Shown: positions 1 to 6,358 of the stretch, in pieces
Numbering within the stretch: position 1 is the first letter of the stretch
Layout: each line of letters begins with the position of its first letter
Origin: an uncultured Oscillospiraceae bacterium
GTDB taxonomy: Bacteria > Bacillota > Clostridia > Oscillospirales > Ruminococcaceae
Direction: 5' to 3'
Length of the DNA: 6,358 nucleotides
Assembly: GCA_950097605.1 (NCBI GenBank)
Contig: CATNEU010000092.1
Coordinates: forward strand, 1-6,358
Position numbers and translations under genes: made by a program
The notes under the pieces: model-generated
Databases searched by the model: none
Told to the model about the DNA's origin: nothing
What the model saw: only the letters and a program-made list of their open reading frames with translations

Positions 1-2914
1 CATCCTTGGTCATCTTGATGTCTTTGCCCTTCGGTGCAGCGGTCTGTTCCTGATGCTCACCGATGACGTTTATAAAGAAACGCGGGCTTTCAGCATTCAC
101 GGTGTTTTTCACCGTATAATAGAGCTTGCCGCCCTCTGCGGGGAGATCCAGACCGGTGATGACAAACGTGCCGGTTGACGTTACATTGTAAACGTTCAGC
201 GGCTCGGTTGCATCAAGCGAGTCATACAGGCGCACTTCCTGACCAGCCGTCAGGTTTGCAAAGGTGATCGTGTCGTCCGCACCTTCGTTGTTAATGGCCT
301 TGACATTGTGCATAAACGCCGGGGTCGTTTGGATATCCTTCGGATACAGCGGGTCTTTGTAGAGCTGGAATTCGTAAATACGGATGCCGCCCCACGCGGA
401 GCTGCCGGAGCGCGTGATGTCGAGTTTGAAATGCTGTGCGGTGTAGGGCTTATCCAACACCTGATCGGTTACAGGCTCGCCGTCGGCATATGGGAATCTC
501 TTGGAATCAATGACTTCAAACGTCTTGCCGCCGTCATAAGAAACCTGAATCGAGAAGGCCTCCGTGTTCATGTTGTGGGCCTCACCGCCGGATTCCGCGT
601 GATCGATGTGGTATCTCTGCACGGTTCTTTCCTGCTCGAGGTCAACAATCAGCCAGCCGCTGCCGGCATTGGTGTGACACCATTTACTGTTGTTGCCGTT
701 GACGCCGTCCACTGCTTTGATAGCCGGCTCGGCAGTGTTTTCGCCGCTGCAGGTAACCGGTTTGTTCAAGCAGTAGTTCTCGTAAACCGTGTTGTCAATG
801 CCTTCGGTCTCGCCTGCCTGCATCGCCCAGTTGAAGGTGATTTTGGCTGGCGTGCCTCTGACAGTGGATTTGCTGACCGGAACGATTTCAAAGTCGAACG
901 AGGTCTCGCTGCCGTCTCTGGTAAACGGAGCAATATAGAAGACCTTGTTCGGCGTGCCGCCCAGCAGCGTTTTGCTGCCATCGGCTGCAACGCGGTAGAT
1001 CTCATAGAAATACGCCTGGTCGTCGTCGAGCTTGTCCCAAGCCAGACGGACTTCCGCCTCGTCCGCACCGCGGTTCATCACTTCGTCGAAGTGGAAGTTC
1101 TGCACGGCGGGCAGTTTGTAGTCCTGCTGCTGCTGGGTGTTGATCGCGATCTGTCCGAAGTTGATCGAGTAATCGGCGATATCCGCGTCGCTCATCACCT
1201 TGGCGCCAACCGCAAAGATGGTCTTGCCGCGATACTCTTCGCCCAGCGTGAACTCCGTGGTGGTCCACTCGCCCGGCGTGCCTTCGTCGAGGTCAAAGTA
1301 TGTAAAGTTCGATTCGTCATAGGAAGCGTCCGCCATGCTGTTGGCAATGCCGAGGCCAATCTGCACTTTGGAGCCCGCAACCGGGACTTTGTAGGTCATC
1401 GAGACCCGGAGGTCCTGATCCACCTTCAAATCGGTGCTGTAGAGCTTAATTCTGTTGTCCTTGCCGGCTTCGAGGTCGCCCTGGAGCTTAACCGAGCAGC
1501 CGCCGTTGTAAGCGTCCTGGAAATCATATTCCGCTTTGAGCTTCTGGGAAGCCTCGGAATCGATGACCCAAGTCCAGGTCGGCATCGGCTCCTGCAGCGA
1601 ACGGTAGTTCCAGTCCTTATCGCGCACGAGGGTGCCCTCGTCGAAATACTTGTGGCCCTGGCCTGCGTTGAAGTTCGAAACAAACGGCAGGTCGTTGTTC
1701 GGGGTTCTGTCCGCCACGTACTGCGCGACGCCCTTCCACTGGTGCTCGTTCGTCTTCACGCGCGGGTCTTCGGATTTACCAACCCAGAACAGTCTGTCCT
1801 GATAATAGAAGTCCTCGCCGTTTTTGGACTTGGAGTGGGTGGAGTTCGGTGCGAAGAACGCAACCGACGTCATCATCTTGCCGTTTTCATCACAGATGCT
1901 CGGCACGCTGAAACCGGTATCAATGCCGCGCTGCTGCACCTCGAGCGCCGGATAGACGTCATATGGGCTTCTTCCCAGCTCCCGAGCGCGATTCGCCGCA
2001 TTCCTGACGGTCTGGTTGCCCCAGCCGTAGTTGATAAAGAAGTGGTCGGAAGTCTTCTGGAATTTGCCCTGTGCTTCATCCCAGTAGGAGAAGTACCAGT
2101 CGTTCGAGCTGTCCAGCACGCTGCCACATCCGCCGCCGCTGTTGCCCTGCGCGCCGTACCAACTGTTGCAGCCCTGAAGCTCATCGTTGATATAGGCCAT
2201 GACATCTCTGACGCGGATCGCCGCTGCCTGCTGGTTACCGCTCAATACGGATTCCTGGTTCCAGAAATAGCCGTCGAAGCCCAGCGTCTTGGCCAGCTCC
2301 ACCATCTTTTTCGCATACGGGTATTCGCCGTTTGCATCCTTGGTAATGACCTTTTCAAGGTCCGGGCTGTACTTCGCCCACGGCCAGCCGAGCGTTGCCG
2401 TGATCGGAACGCCGTTTGCATGCGCCGCGTCGATCATGTCGGAAGACGGCAGGATAAACGGGTTGGTCTCGCCCGGTTTCTCGACGCCGCTGCCCCAATA
2501 GGTGAACTCGTCGATGTACTGGTAGTACGAGAACGCATAAACACCGAACAGATCGCCGCCCTGCGGGTTGAGCGTTGCGCCCGCGGAGCTTGCAAGGCCG
2601 CAGTTGAGTGCGCTTGCTTCGAGCGTTGCAGTCGGATTCATGAGCGGGCCCTGGGACCTGTCCCTAAGCGGAATGGTACCCTGGTTGTACAAGAGATCCG
2701 CGTCACCTGTAGGTTCCCAGTTCCAGAGGGAATCCGAGCCGAAACCTTGGAGCAAAGGTTTCAGGGAGTCCTTCGACTGGTAGTTGTCGTTGGTGGTTGC
2801 GTTTGCCTTTGGAAACAGGTTTTGCGCCGGCAGCATGCTGACCGTAAGGGCAGCGACACAAGCCGTCGCAACCACCCGTTTCAAAGCGGTGCGAAGCTTT
2901 TGTTTGTGTGACAT
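1..2914 (-). CDS. Secreted multidomain endo-beta-N-acetylglucosaminidase, GH85 family (3' end outside window)
   Basis: This gene reads without a stop for 971 codons and leaves the window at the left edge, so the C-terminus is unknown. GH85 enzymes hydrolyse the GlcNAc-beta-1,4-GlcNAc core of N-glycans, releasing the glycan from protein. The start is the ATG at 2914, six bases after AGGAGG. A signal peptide follows: basic residues 4-13, hydrophobic core about 14-28, possible cleavage after ANA (37-39). The catalytic barrel spans about 75-420. It includes YWGSG (139-143), GWPW (176-179) and GFDGYFWNQE (212-221), where Asn219 and Glu221 match the family's oxazoline-stabilising Asn and acid/base Glu; FFAP lies at 353-356. 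Next come a probable beta-sandwich domain (about 452-592), a QQQQ linker (594-597), a fibronectin III-like domain (about 603-696), an F5/8 type C (CBM32-like) domain (about 712-855) and an Ig-like domain (about 868-951). The residues after 952 look like a linker, so more domains or a wall anchor may follow. The GH85 call is firm; the accessory domain limits are inferred. Confidence 0.93.
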   Translation of the reverse strand, partial: MSHKQKLRTALKRVVATACVAALTVSMLPAQNLFPKANATTNDNYQSKDSLKPLLQGFGSDSLWNWEPTGDADLLYNQGTIPLRDRSQGPLMNPTATLEASALNCGLASSAGATLNPQGGDLFGVYAFSYYQYIDEFTYWGSGVEKPGETNPFILPSSDMIDAAHANGVPITATLGWPWAKYSPDLEKVITKDANGEYPYAKKMVELAKTLGFDGYFWNQESVLSGNQQAAAIRVRDVMAYINDELQGCNSWYGAQGNSGGGCGSVLDSSNDWYFSYWDEAQGKFQKTSDHFFINYGWGNQTVRNAANRARELGRSPYDVYPALEVQQRGIDTGFSVPSICDENGKMMTSVAFFAPNSTHSKSKNGEDFYYQDRLFWVGKSEDPRVKTNEHQWKGVAQYVADRTPNNDLPFVSNFNAGQGHKYFDEGTLVRDKDWNYRSLQEPMPTWTWVIDSEASQKLKAEYDFQDAYNGGCSVKLQGDLEAGKDNRIKLYSTDLKVDQDLRVSMTYKVPVAGSKVQIGLGIANSMADASYDESNFTYFDLDEGTPGEWTTTEFTLGEEYRGKTIFAVGAKVMSDADIADYSINFGQIAINTQQQQDYKLPAVQNFHFDEVMNRGADEAEVRLAWDKLDDDQAYFYEIYRVAADGSKTLLGGTPNKVFYIAPFTRDGSETSFDFEIVPVSKSTVRGTPAKITFNWAMQAGETEGIDNTVYENYCLNKPVTCSGENTAEPAIKAVDGVNGNNSKWCHTNAGSGWLIVDLEQERTVQRYHIDHAESGGEAHNMNTEAFSIQVSYDGGKTFEVIDSKRFPYADGEPVTDQVLDKPYTAQHFKLDITRSGSSAWGGIRIYEFQLYKDPLYPKDIQTTPAFMHNVKAINNEGADDTITFANLTAGQEVRLYDSLDATEPLNVYNVTSTGTFVITGLDLPAEGGKLYYTVKNTVNAESPRFFINVIGEHQEQTAAPKGKDIKMTKD

Positions 2915-2920
2915 TTTCAT

Positions 2921-2927
2921 CCTCCTC
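2921..2927 (-). promoter_or_regulatory. Ribosome binding site of the GH85 gene, decides between two in-frame ATGs
   Basis: On the minus strand GAGGAGG is followed directly by ATGAAAATG. Two in-frame ATGs are present, at 2920-2918 and 2914-2912. The first abuts the Shine-Dalgarno sequence with no spacer, which ribosomes use poorly. The second has the ideal six-base spacing. I therefore chose 2914; using 2920 would only add Met-Lys to the signal peptide. Confidence 0.85.
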
Positions 2928-3400
2928 TTTCGTTTCAGAAAAAATTCATAAAACGTAATAAATTGCCCATAAAATTGCCACGATGGAGAATTTGTATAGA
3001 GCAATACACCTAAATGTACTCATATTATAACAAATTGGATATGTACATTCAAGAAAATATGCTGTAATTATGTCCATTTTAACCGCCCATCTTTTCCAGA
3101 AACATTTGTCTATCTTGTACACATTCGATCTGCTTTTTATAAGTTACTGGATAAATTTATATTTTATGTACAGCTTGTTATAACACGAACGCCGCATTTG
3201 GGCCTCTATTCGGACATATATTATTCATATATTTACAGTTATTGTTTTGCACCGCCGTGCGCAGCCCTCTGCACTCGGAATTTTTTTGTCCGGATCTGTC
3301 CTTTCATGGTTCGTAACCGTCGGCCTGTGTCAGTTCATGTATAAACATAGTTTACGGCGTCGAACCCGCAAATGCGCGACATTGGCCGCCCTTCCAAACT
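2928..3400. other. Noncoding region between recG and the GH85 gene
   Basis: I see no supportable gene here. The half nearer the GH85 gene (about 2931-3240) is clearly more AT-rich than the flanking genes and holds the GH85 promoter and leader. The leader includes a direct repeat of AAATTGCC (2960-2967 and 2972-2979 on the plus strand). TGTACA occurs at 3042-3047, 3116-3121 and 3167-3172, and TGTACT at 3015-3020. A 10-base palindrome TGTTATAACA lies at 3176-3185. The part from about 3241 to 3400 is more GC-rich, and I recognise no RNA family, riboswitch or open frame with a ribosome binding site in it. Confidence 0.7.
3024..3052 (-). promoter_or_regulatory. Sigma-A type promoter of the GH85 gene
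   Basis: The minus strand has a -35 box TTGAAT (3052-3047), a spacer of exactly 17 bases, and a perfect -10 box TATAAT (3029-3024). Transcription should begin near 3017, giving a leader of about 100 bases before the GH85 start codon. The promoter lies downstream of the recG terminator, so the GH85 gene is probably its own transcription unit. The 8-base palindrome ATGTACAT (3041-3048) lies in the spacer and touches the -35 box, and a related TGTACT (3015-3020) lies at the predicted start site. Either could be an operator. Promoter activity is inferred from sequence only. Confidence 0.82.
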
Positions 3401-3434
3401 AAAAAAAGCCCTTTGTGCAATCACAAAGAGCTTT
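3401..3434 (-). terminator. Rho-independent terminator of recG
   Basis: Read on the minus strand, a 13-base-pair stem (arms 3434-3422 and 3417-3405, one G-U pair) closes a four-base loop, ATTG. A run of seven T residues (3407-3401) covers the base of the 3' arm and continues past it. The stem starts seven bases after the recG stop codon. The structure should end the recG transcript and separate it from the GH85 gene. On the plus strand the A-run lies before the stem, so it is not an efficient terminator in that direction. Confidence 0.93.
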
Positions 3435-3441
3435 CAAATCA

Positions 3442-5481
3442 TCAGTTGTAGCCGTTCGGGGCGCACTGTCCAAACAGGCTGTGCACATTCTCCCGCAAAC
3501 CCGCAAACTGCTGCTCCTCCAGGTCGGGGGAGCGCCGCAGAATATCCTGTGCCTCCGACTGCGCCTCGGCAAGCAACGCGGTGTCTTCCAGCATGTCTGC
3601 GATTTTTAAAGCCGGCAGGCCGTGTTGCTTGGACCCAAAAAAGTCGCCGGGGCCGCGCAGCCGGAGGTCCTCTTTTGCAATTAAAAAACCGTCTCCCGTC
3701 GCGCACATCACCTGGCATCGTCTTTTTGCCTGCGGATTCCGGGCGTCGGTGACCAGGATACAGACGCTTTCATAATTTCCCCGGCCCACGCGGCCCCTAA
3801 GCTGGTGCAATTGGGACAGTCCGAACCGTTCGGCGTTTTCAATGACCATGGCGGCCGCATTGGGTACGTCCACGCCCACCTCAATCACCGTCGTGGCAAC
3901 GAGCAGGTCGATTTCTCCGGCGCTGAAGGCGCGCATAACCGCTTCTTTCTCGGAAGACGCAAGCCTGCCGTGCAATATGCCGATCCGGTATCCCGCCAGA
4001 TACCGCCCGGCAACCTCCGCGGCATATTTCTCCGCGCTGGCCAGCTCGGAAACGCCCTCCTCCACCAGCGGGCAGACGACATACGCCTGTCTGCCCTGCT
4101 CGAGAAACGACCGGATAAAGCGGAACATCCGCTCTCTCTTATCGCTGCCAACCGCGTAGGTCTTGACCTGCCGCCGTCCGGGCGGCAGCTCGTCGATCAC
4201 GGATACGTCCAAATCGCCATAGAGAATCAGGGCCAGCGTGCGCGGGATCGGCGTCGCGCTCATCACAAGCACGTGCGGATTGCCGCCCTTCCCCGCGAGC
4301 GCTGCGCGCTGCGCCACGCCGAACCGGTGCTGTTCGTCGGTCACAACCAGCCCGAGCGACCCGAACACCGTATCCTGCTGGACCAGCGCGTGCGTGCCGA
4401 CCAACACATCGAGTTCCCCCTGCGCCGCCTGCCGCCGCACGTTTTTTTTCTGTGCGGCGGTCATCGAGCCCGTCAGCAGGCCAACGCGGACACCGCAGGA
4501 GGCGAGCAGCTTTTCAAATGTGTGGTAATGCTGCTCCGCAAGAATTTCCGTGGGCGCCATCACGGCGCTTTGGAACCCGTTTTTCGCGGCGGTATAGCAC
4601 AGCGCCGCCGCAACAACCGTCTTGCCGGAACCAACGTCGCCCTGCACCAGACGGTTCATCGGCACGCCGCGGCCCAGGTCCGCACACCCCTGCTCGATGG
4701 CGCGCAATTGAGCGCCTGTCGGCGTAAAGGGCAGACCCGCAAAAAAAGCGTCGAGCGGCGTGCGCGGCATCGTGCAGGCGGTCTGTTTGCGGCAGCGGCC
4801 TTTCAGCAGAAACAGGCCGAGCTGCAATGTCAGCAGCTCCTCAAAAATCAGCCGCTTACGCGCCGCTTCCAGCGCGTTCTCATTTTCCGGGAAATGAATG
4901 TTGTGCAGCGCAAACGAGAGGTGGCAGAGCCCATGGGAGGCGCGCAGCGCATCCGGCAGCGGGTCGTACATCGAGTCCGATACCTTTTCGACAATTTGCG
5001 CCACATTGGAGGCCACCATCTTGGAGGTCAGGCCTTCGGTTAGCCGGTAAACCGGCTGCATCGGCAACAGCCGGTCCGCCTTTTGATACTGCGGGGAGAG
5101 CATCTGGTACCTGCCGCCGCCACGGGAGGCCTTGCCGTAAAACACATAGTCCTCCCCTTCGATCAGCGCGTCGAACGCATAGGCGTTTCCAAAAAAGACC
5201 ACCTCAAAATTGGTAAAGCCATCGCTTGCCGCCGCCTTATAGAGCATCCGCCCGCCGCTGACCCGCTGTGCGGCTCCCTTGCGCAGGACTGTGGCCCGCA
5301 CGGCGCCGGGTTCGGTTTCCGACAGTGCAAAAATCCGCACCGTGTCCGCAAAGTTGACATAGGAGCGCGGGTAATGGGTCAGCAGATCCCGCACCGTCTC
5401 AATCCCCAGCTTATGGTAGAGCTCCGCACGTTTGGGGCCCACCCCTTTCAAAAACTGAATGTCCTGCTCAAAACCCCGCAT
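3442..5481 (-). CDS. recG: ATP-dependent DNA helicase RecG
   Basis: RecG is a superfamily 2 helicase/translocase that remodels stalled replication forks and branch-migrates Holliday junctions and D-loops in the cytoplasm. The protein is 679 residues, close to the usual 680-700. The N-terminal region (about 1-150) holds LKGVGPKRAELYHKLGI (11-27) and the OB-fold wedge domain that splits the junction. The helicase core has Walker A GDVGSGKT (281-288), the Walker B box in its RecG form DEQHRFG (382-388), motif III SATPIPRT (408-415), the TTVIEVGVDVPNA segment (530-542) and motif VI QLRGRVGRG (560-568). The C-terminal DLRLRGPGDFFG with QHG (605-621) is also typical of RecG. The start at 5481 is set by AGGAGG seven bases upstream. 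The gene lies downstream of fakA, as in many Firmicutes, and ends in a strong terminator. All key residues are present and the frame is intact, so it should be functional. Confidence 0.98.
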   Translation of the reverse strand: MRGFEQDIQFLKGVGPKRAELYHKLGIETVRDLLTHYPRSYVNFADTVRIFALSETEPGAVRATVLRKGAAQRVSGGRMLYKAAASDGFTNFEVVFFGNAYAFDALIEGEDYVFYGKASRGGGRYQMLSPQYQKADRLLPMQPVYRLTEGLTSKMVASNVAQIVEKVSDSMYDPLPDALRASHGLCHLSFALHNIHFPENENALEAARKRLIFEELLTLQLGLFLLKGRCRKQTACTMPRTPLDAFFAGLPFTPTGAQLRAIEQGCADLGRGVPMNRLVQGDVGSGKTVVAAALCYTAAKNGFQSAVMAPTEILAEQHYHTFEKLLASCGVRVGLLTGSMTAAQKKNVRRQAAQGELDVLVGTHALVQQDTVFGSLGLVVTDEQHRFGVAQRAALAGKGGNPHVLVMSATPIPRTLALILYGDLDVSVIDELPPGRRQVKTYAVGSDKRERMFRFIRSFLEQGRQAYVVCPLVEEGVSELASAEKYAAEVAGRYLAGYRIGILHGRLASSEKEAVMRAFSAGEIDLLVATTVIEVGVDVPNAAAMVIENAERFGLSQLHQLRGRVGRGNYESVCILVTDARNPQAKRRCQVMCATGDGFLIAKEDLRLRGPGDFFGSKQHGLPALKIADMLEDTALLAEAQSEAQDILRRSPDLEEQQFAGLRENVHSLFGQCAPNGYN

Positions 5482-5488
5482 GGCGCTC

Positions 5489-5494
5489 CCTCCT
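5489..5494 (-). promoter_or_regulatory. Ribosome binding site of recG
   Basis: A full AGGAGG on the minus strand ends seven bases before the recG ATG, which supports the start at 5481. A GC-rich 15-base hairpin (5503-5517, stem GCCGCA/TGCGGC) lies only eight bases upstream of it. Confidence 0.85.
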
Positions 5495-5510
5495 CTCCGT
5501 CTGCCGCACG

Positions 5511-5534
5511 CTGCGGCCGCAGTAAAAAACTGCG
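5511..5534 (-). repeat. Overlapping inverted repeats between the fakA terminator and recG
   Basis: Three self-complementary elements overlap here. CGCAGT/ACTGCG (5518-5523 with 5529-5534) closes a five-base loop made of the terminator's T-tract. CTGCGGCCGCAG (5511-5522) is a perfect 12-base palindrome containing a NotI site. GCCGCA/TGCGGC (5503-5517) extends the region towards recG. The first would pair with bases of the terminator's 3' arm, so it and the terminator hairpin cannot both form fully. Whether this is regulatory or a by-product of GC-rich sequence cannot be told from sequence alone. Confidence 0.6.
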
Positions 5535-5558
5535 CGGCGGCAACATGCCGGCGCGCAG
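5524..5558 (-). terminator. Rho-independent terminator after fakA
   Basis: On the minus strand CTGCGCG (5558-5552) pairs with CGCGCAG (5536-5530). One C-C mismatch follows, then an inner stem CGGCA/TGCCG with a three-base loop. Six T residues (5529-5524) follow at once. The hairpin begins 25 bases after the fakA stop codon. It should end or reduce fakA transcription before recG. Only 42 bases of GC-rich sequence separate the T-tract from the recG ATG, with no visible promoter, so recG may depend on partial read-through. Confidence 0.82.
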
Positions 5559-5583
5559 CCCGTCATCAAAAAATTGCGGCGGC

Positions 5584-6358
5584 CTATTCCACCGAAAGAA
5601 TGTAGTAATAAACCGGCTGCCCGCCGTTGATCAGCGTAATTTCAATATCCTCGCTGAGCTTCTGGCGCAGCGTCTCCCGCACCTGCTCGGCCTCGGTCTC
5701 GGTGATCTCCTCGCCATAGAGCAGCGTGACAAACTGCGAGTCCCGTCCCACCAGGGAACGCACGAGCTTGACGCAGGCCTTGGTGAGGTCTTTCTCCGTA
5801 AAACTCAGGTGGTTGTTTTCCAGCGCCAGAATCTCCCCCTGCTTGATCTTGTGGCCCTCATAGTCCGAGTCGCGCGCGGCAAATGTCAGCATGCCGGTTG
5901 CAACGTGGTCCGCAGCCTTGACCATCGCAAGCTGGTTGGCCTCTACGTCGCGCTCCGCGTCGAATGCCAGCAGCGCCGAAATCCCCTGGGGGATTGTGCG
6001 GGTCGGCAGCACGCAGACGCGGCGGTCCGCAAGCGGAATCACCTGCTCGGCAGCCATGATGATATTTTTGTTATTGGGCAGCACAAACACCGTTTTTGCG
6101 GGAACGGCATGCACGGCGCGCAAAATGTCCTCGGTGCTCGGGTTCATGGTCTGCCCGCCGCTGACAATCTGGTTCGCGCCCAGGTCGGTGAACAGCGACT
6201 GCACGCCTTCGCCGGCGGCGACCGCCACGAAGCCGTATTCCACCGTGTTGTCCACCGGCACATATGGTTCCCGGCTTTCTTTGGCCGCACGGTTTTCCGC
6301 GGCCTTGGTCGCATGCTGGTGGCGCATGTTCTCAATTTTCATATTGGAGAGCTGACCG
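5584..6358 (-). CDS. fakA: Fatty acid kinase catalytic subunit FakA (YloV family), C-terminal part only
   Basis: The frame is open to the right edge of the window and ends with TAG at 5584, giving the last 257 residues or so of a protein usually about 550 long. The Met at 6342 is internal: the frame continues upstream as GQLSN without a ribosome binding site. FakA phosphorylates fatty acids held by DegV-family FakB proteins, giving acyl-phosphate for membrane phospholipid synthesis. The ATP-binding DAK2 (DhaL-like) kinase domain lies outside the window. What is visible is the family's C-terminal region. Recognisable segments are KIENMRHQH near the edge, GVQSLFTDLGANQIVSGGQT, MNPSTEDIL, PNNKNIIMAAEQ, and LPTRTIPQGISALLAF. 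A gene for this family next to recG is a known Firmicutes arrangement; in Bacillus subtilis the serine dehydratase genes lie between them, but here they are absent. The role of the C-terminal region is less well defined than that of the kinase domain. Confidence 0.93.
   Translation of the reverse strand, partial: GQLSNMKIENMRHQHATKAAENRAAKESREPYVPVDNTVEYGFVAVAAGEGVQSLFTDLGANQIVSGGQTMNPSTEDILRAVHAVPAKTVFVLPNNKNIIMAAEQVIPLADRRVCVLPTRTIPQGISALLAFDAERDVEANQLAMVKAADHVATGMLTFAARDSDYEGHKIKQGEILALENNHLSFTEKDLTKACVKLVRSLVGRDSQFVTLLYGEEITETEAEQVRETLRQKLSEDIEITLINGGQPVYYYILSVE

Noticed and set aside
308..2911. Long plus-strand open frame of 867 codons as a protein-coding gene
   Set aside because: It is codon-aligned antisense to a clear GH85 gene, lacks recognisable domains, and is explained by absence of TTA, CTA and TCA codons in the sense gene.
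2856..2914. Lipoprotein signal around Cys19 of the GH85 protein
   Set aside because: The residues before the Cys (Ala-Thr-Ala) lack the Leu usual at -3 in a lipobox, and the Cys lies inside the hydrophobic core; an ordinary signal peptide fits better.
3115..3143. Plus-strand promoter-like pair TTGTAC, 17 bases, TATAAG
   Set aside because: The -35 match is weak and nothing on the plus strand downstream looks like a gene or a known RNA; AT-rich DNA yields such pairs by chance.
2928..3400. CRISPR array, tRNA, riboswitch or insertion sequence in the long noncoding region
   Set aside because: No regularly spaced repeats, cloverleaf, known aptamer core or transposase remnant could be recognised by eye.
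3805..5043. Plus-strand open frame of 412 codons
   Set aside because: It is codon-aligned antisense to recG, whose helicase motifs are unmistakable; the antisense product shows no family features.
5584..6342. A complete 252-residue gene starting at the ATG at 6342
   Set aside because: The frame stays open upstream to the window edge, there is no ribosome binding site before 6342, and FakA proteins continue N-terminal to this point.
5891..6355. Plus-strand open frame of 154 codons
   Set aside because: It lies opposite the conserved FakA C-terminal region and looks like a shadow.

Overview
The window looks like chromosomal DNA from a Gram-positive bacterium, probably a gut-type, fairly GC-rich member of the Clostridia. 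The evidence is the fakA–recG gene neighbourhood typical of Firmicutes, strong AGGAGG ribosome binding sites, T-rich intrinsic terminators, a textbook sigma-A promoter, and a secreted host-glycan hydrolase. Genus and species cannot be settled from the sequence alone.

All three recognisable genes lie on the minus strand, so transcription runs right to left. At the right edge is the C-terminal part of fakA (YloV family, fatty acid kinase subunit; its N-terminus lies outside the window). After a 102-base gap comes a complete recG (ATP-dependent DNA helicase, 679 residues). recG ends in a strong intrinsic terminator. A noncoding stretch of about 530 bases follows, carrying a consensus promoter. 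Then comes a large gene running off the left edge, encoding a secreted, multidomain endo-beta-N-acetylglucosaminidase of glycoside hydrolase family 85 (at least 971 residues, C-terminus not seen).

fakA and recG are housekeeping genes (lipid metabolism; replication-fork rescue and recombination) that sit near one another in many Firmicutes. The GH85 gene is functionally separate: it has its own promoter and is shielded from recG by a terminator. It is best read as a glycan-foraging enzyme that cuts the chitobiose core of N-glycans outside the cell.

The most interesting noncoding signals are a fakA terminator that overlaps alternative hairpins just before recG, and recurring TGTAC(A/T) sites around the GH85 promoter. 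I see no CRISPR array, mobile element, tRNA, rRNA or clearly new system. Long plus-strand open frames opposite the GH85 and recG genes are explained by codon bias.
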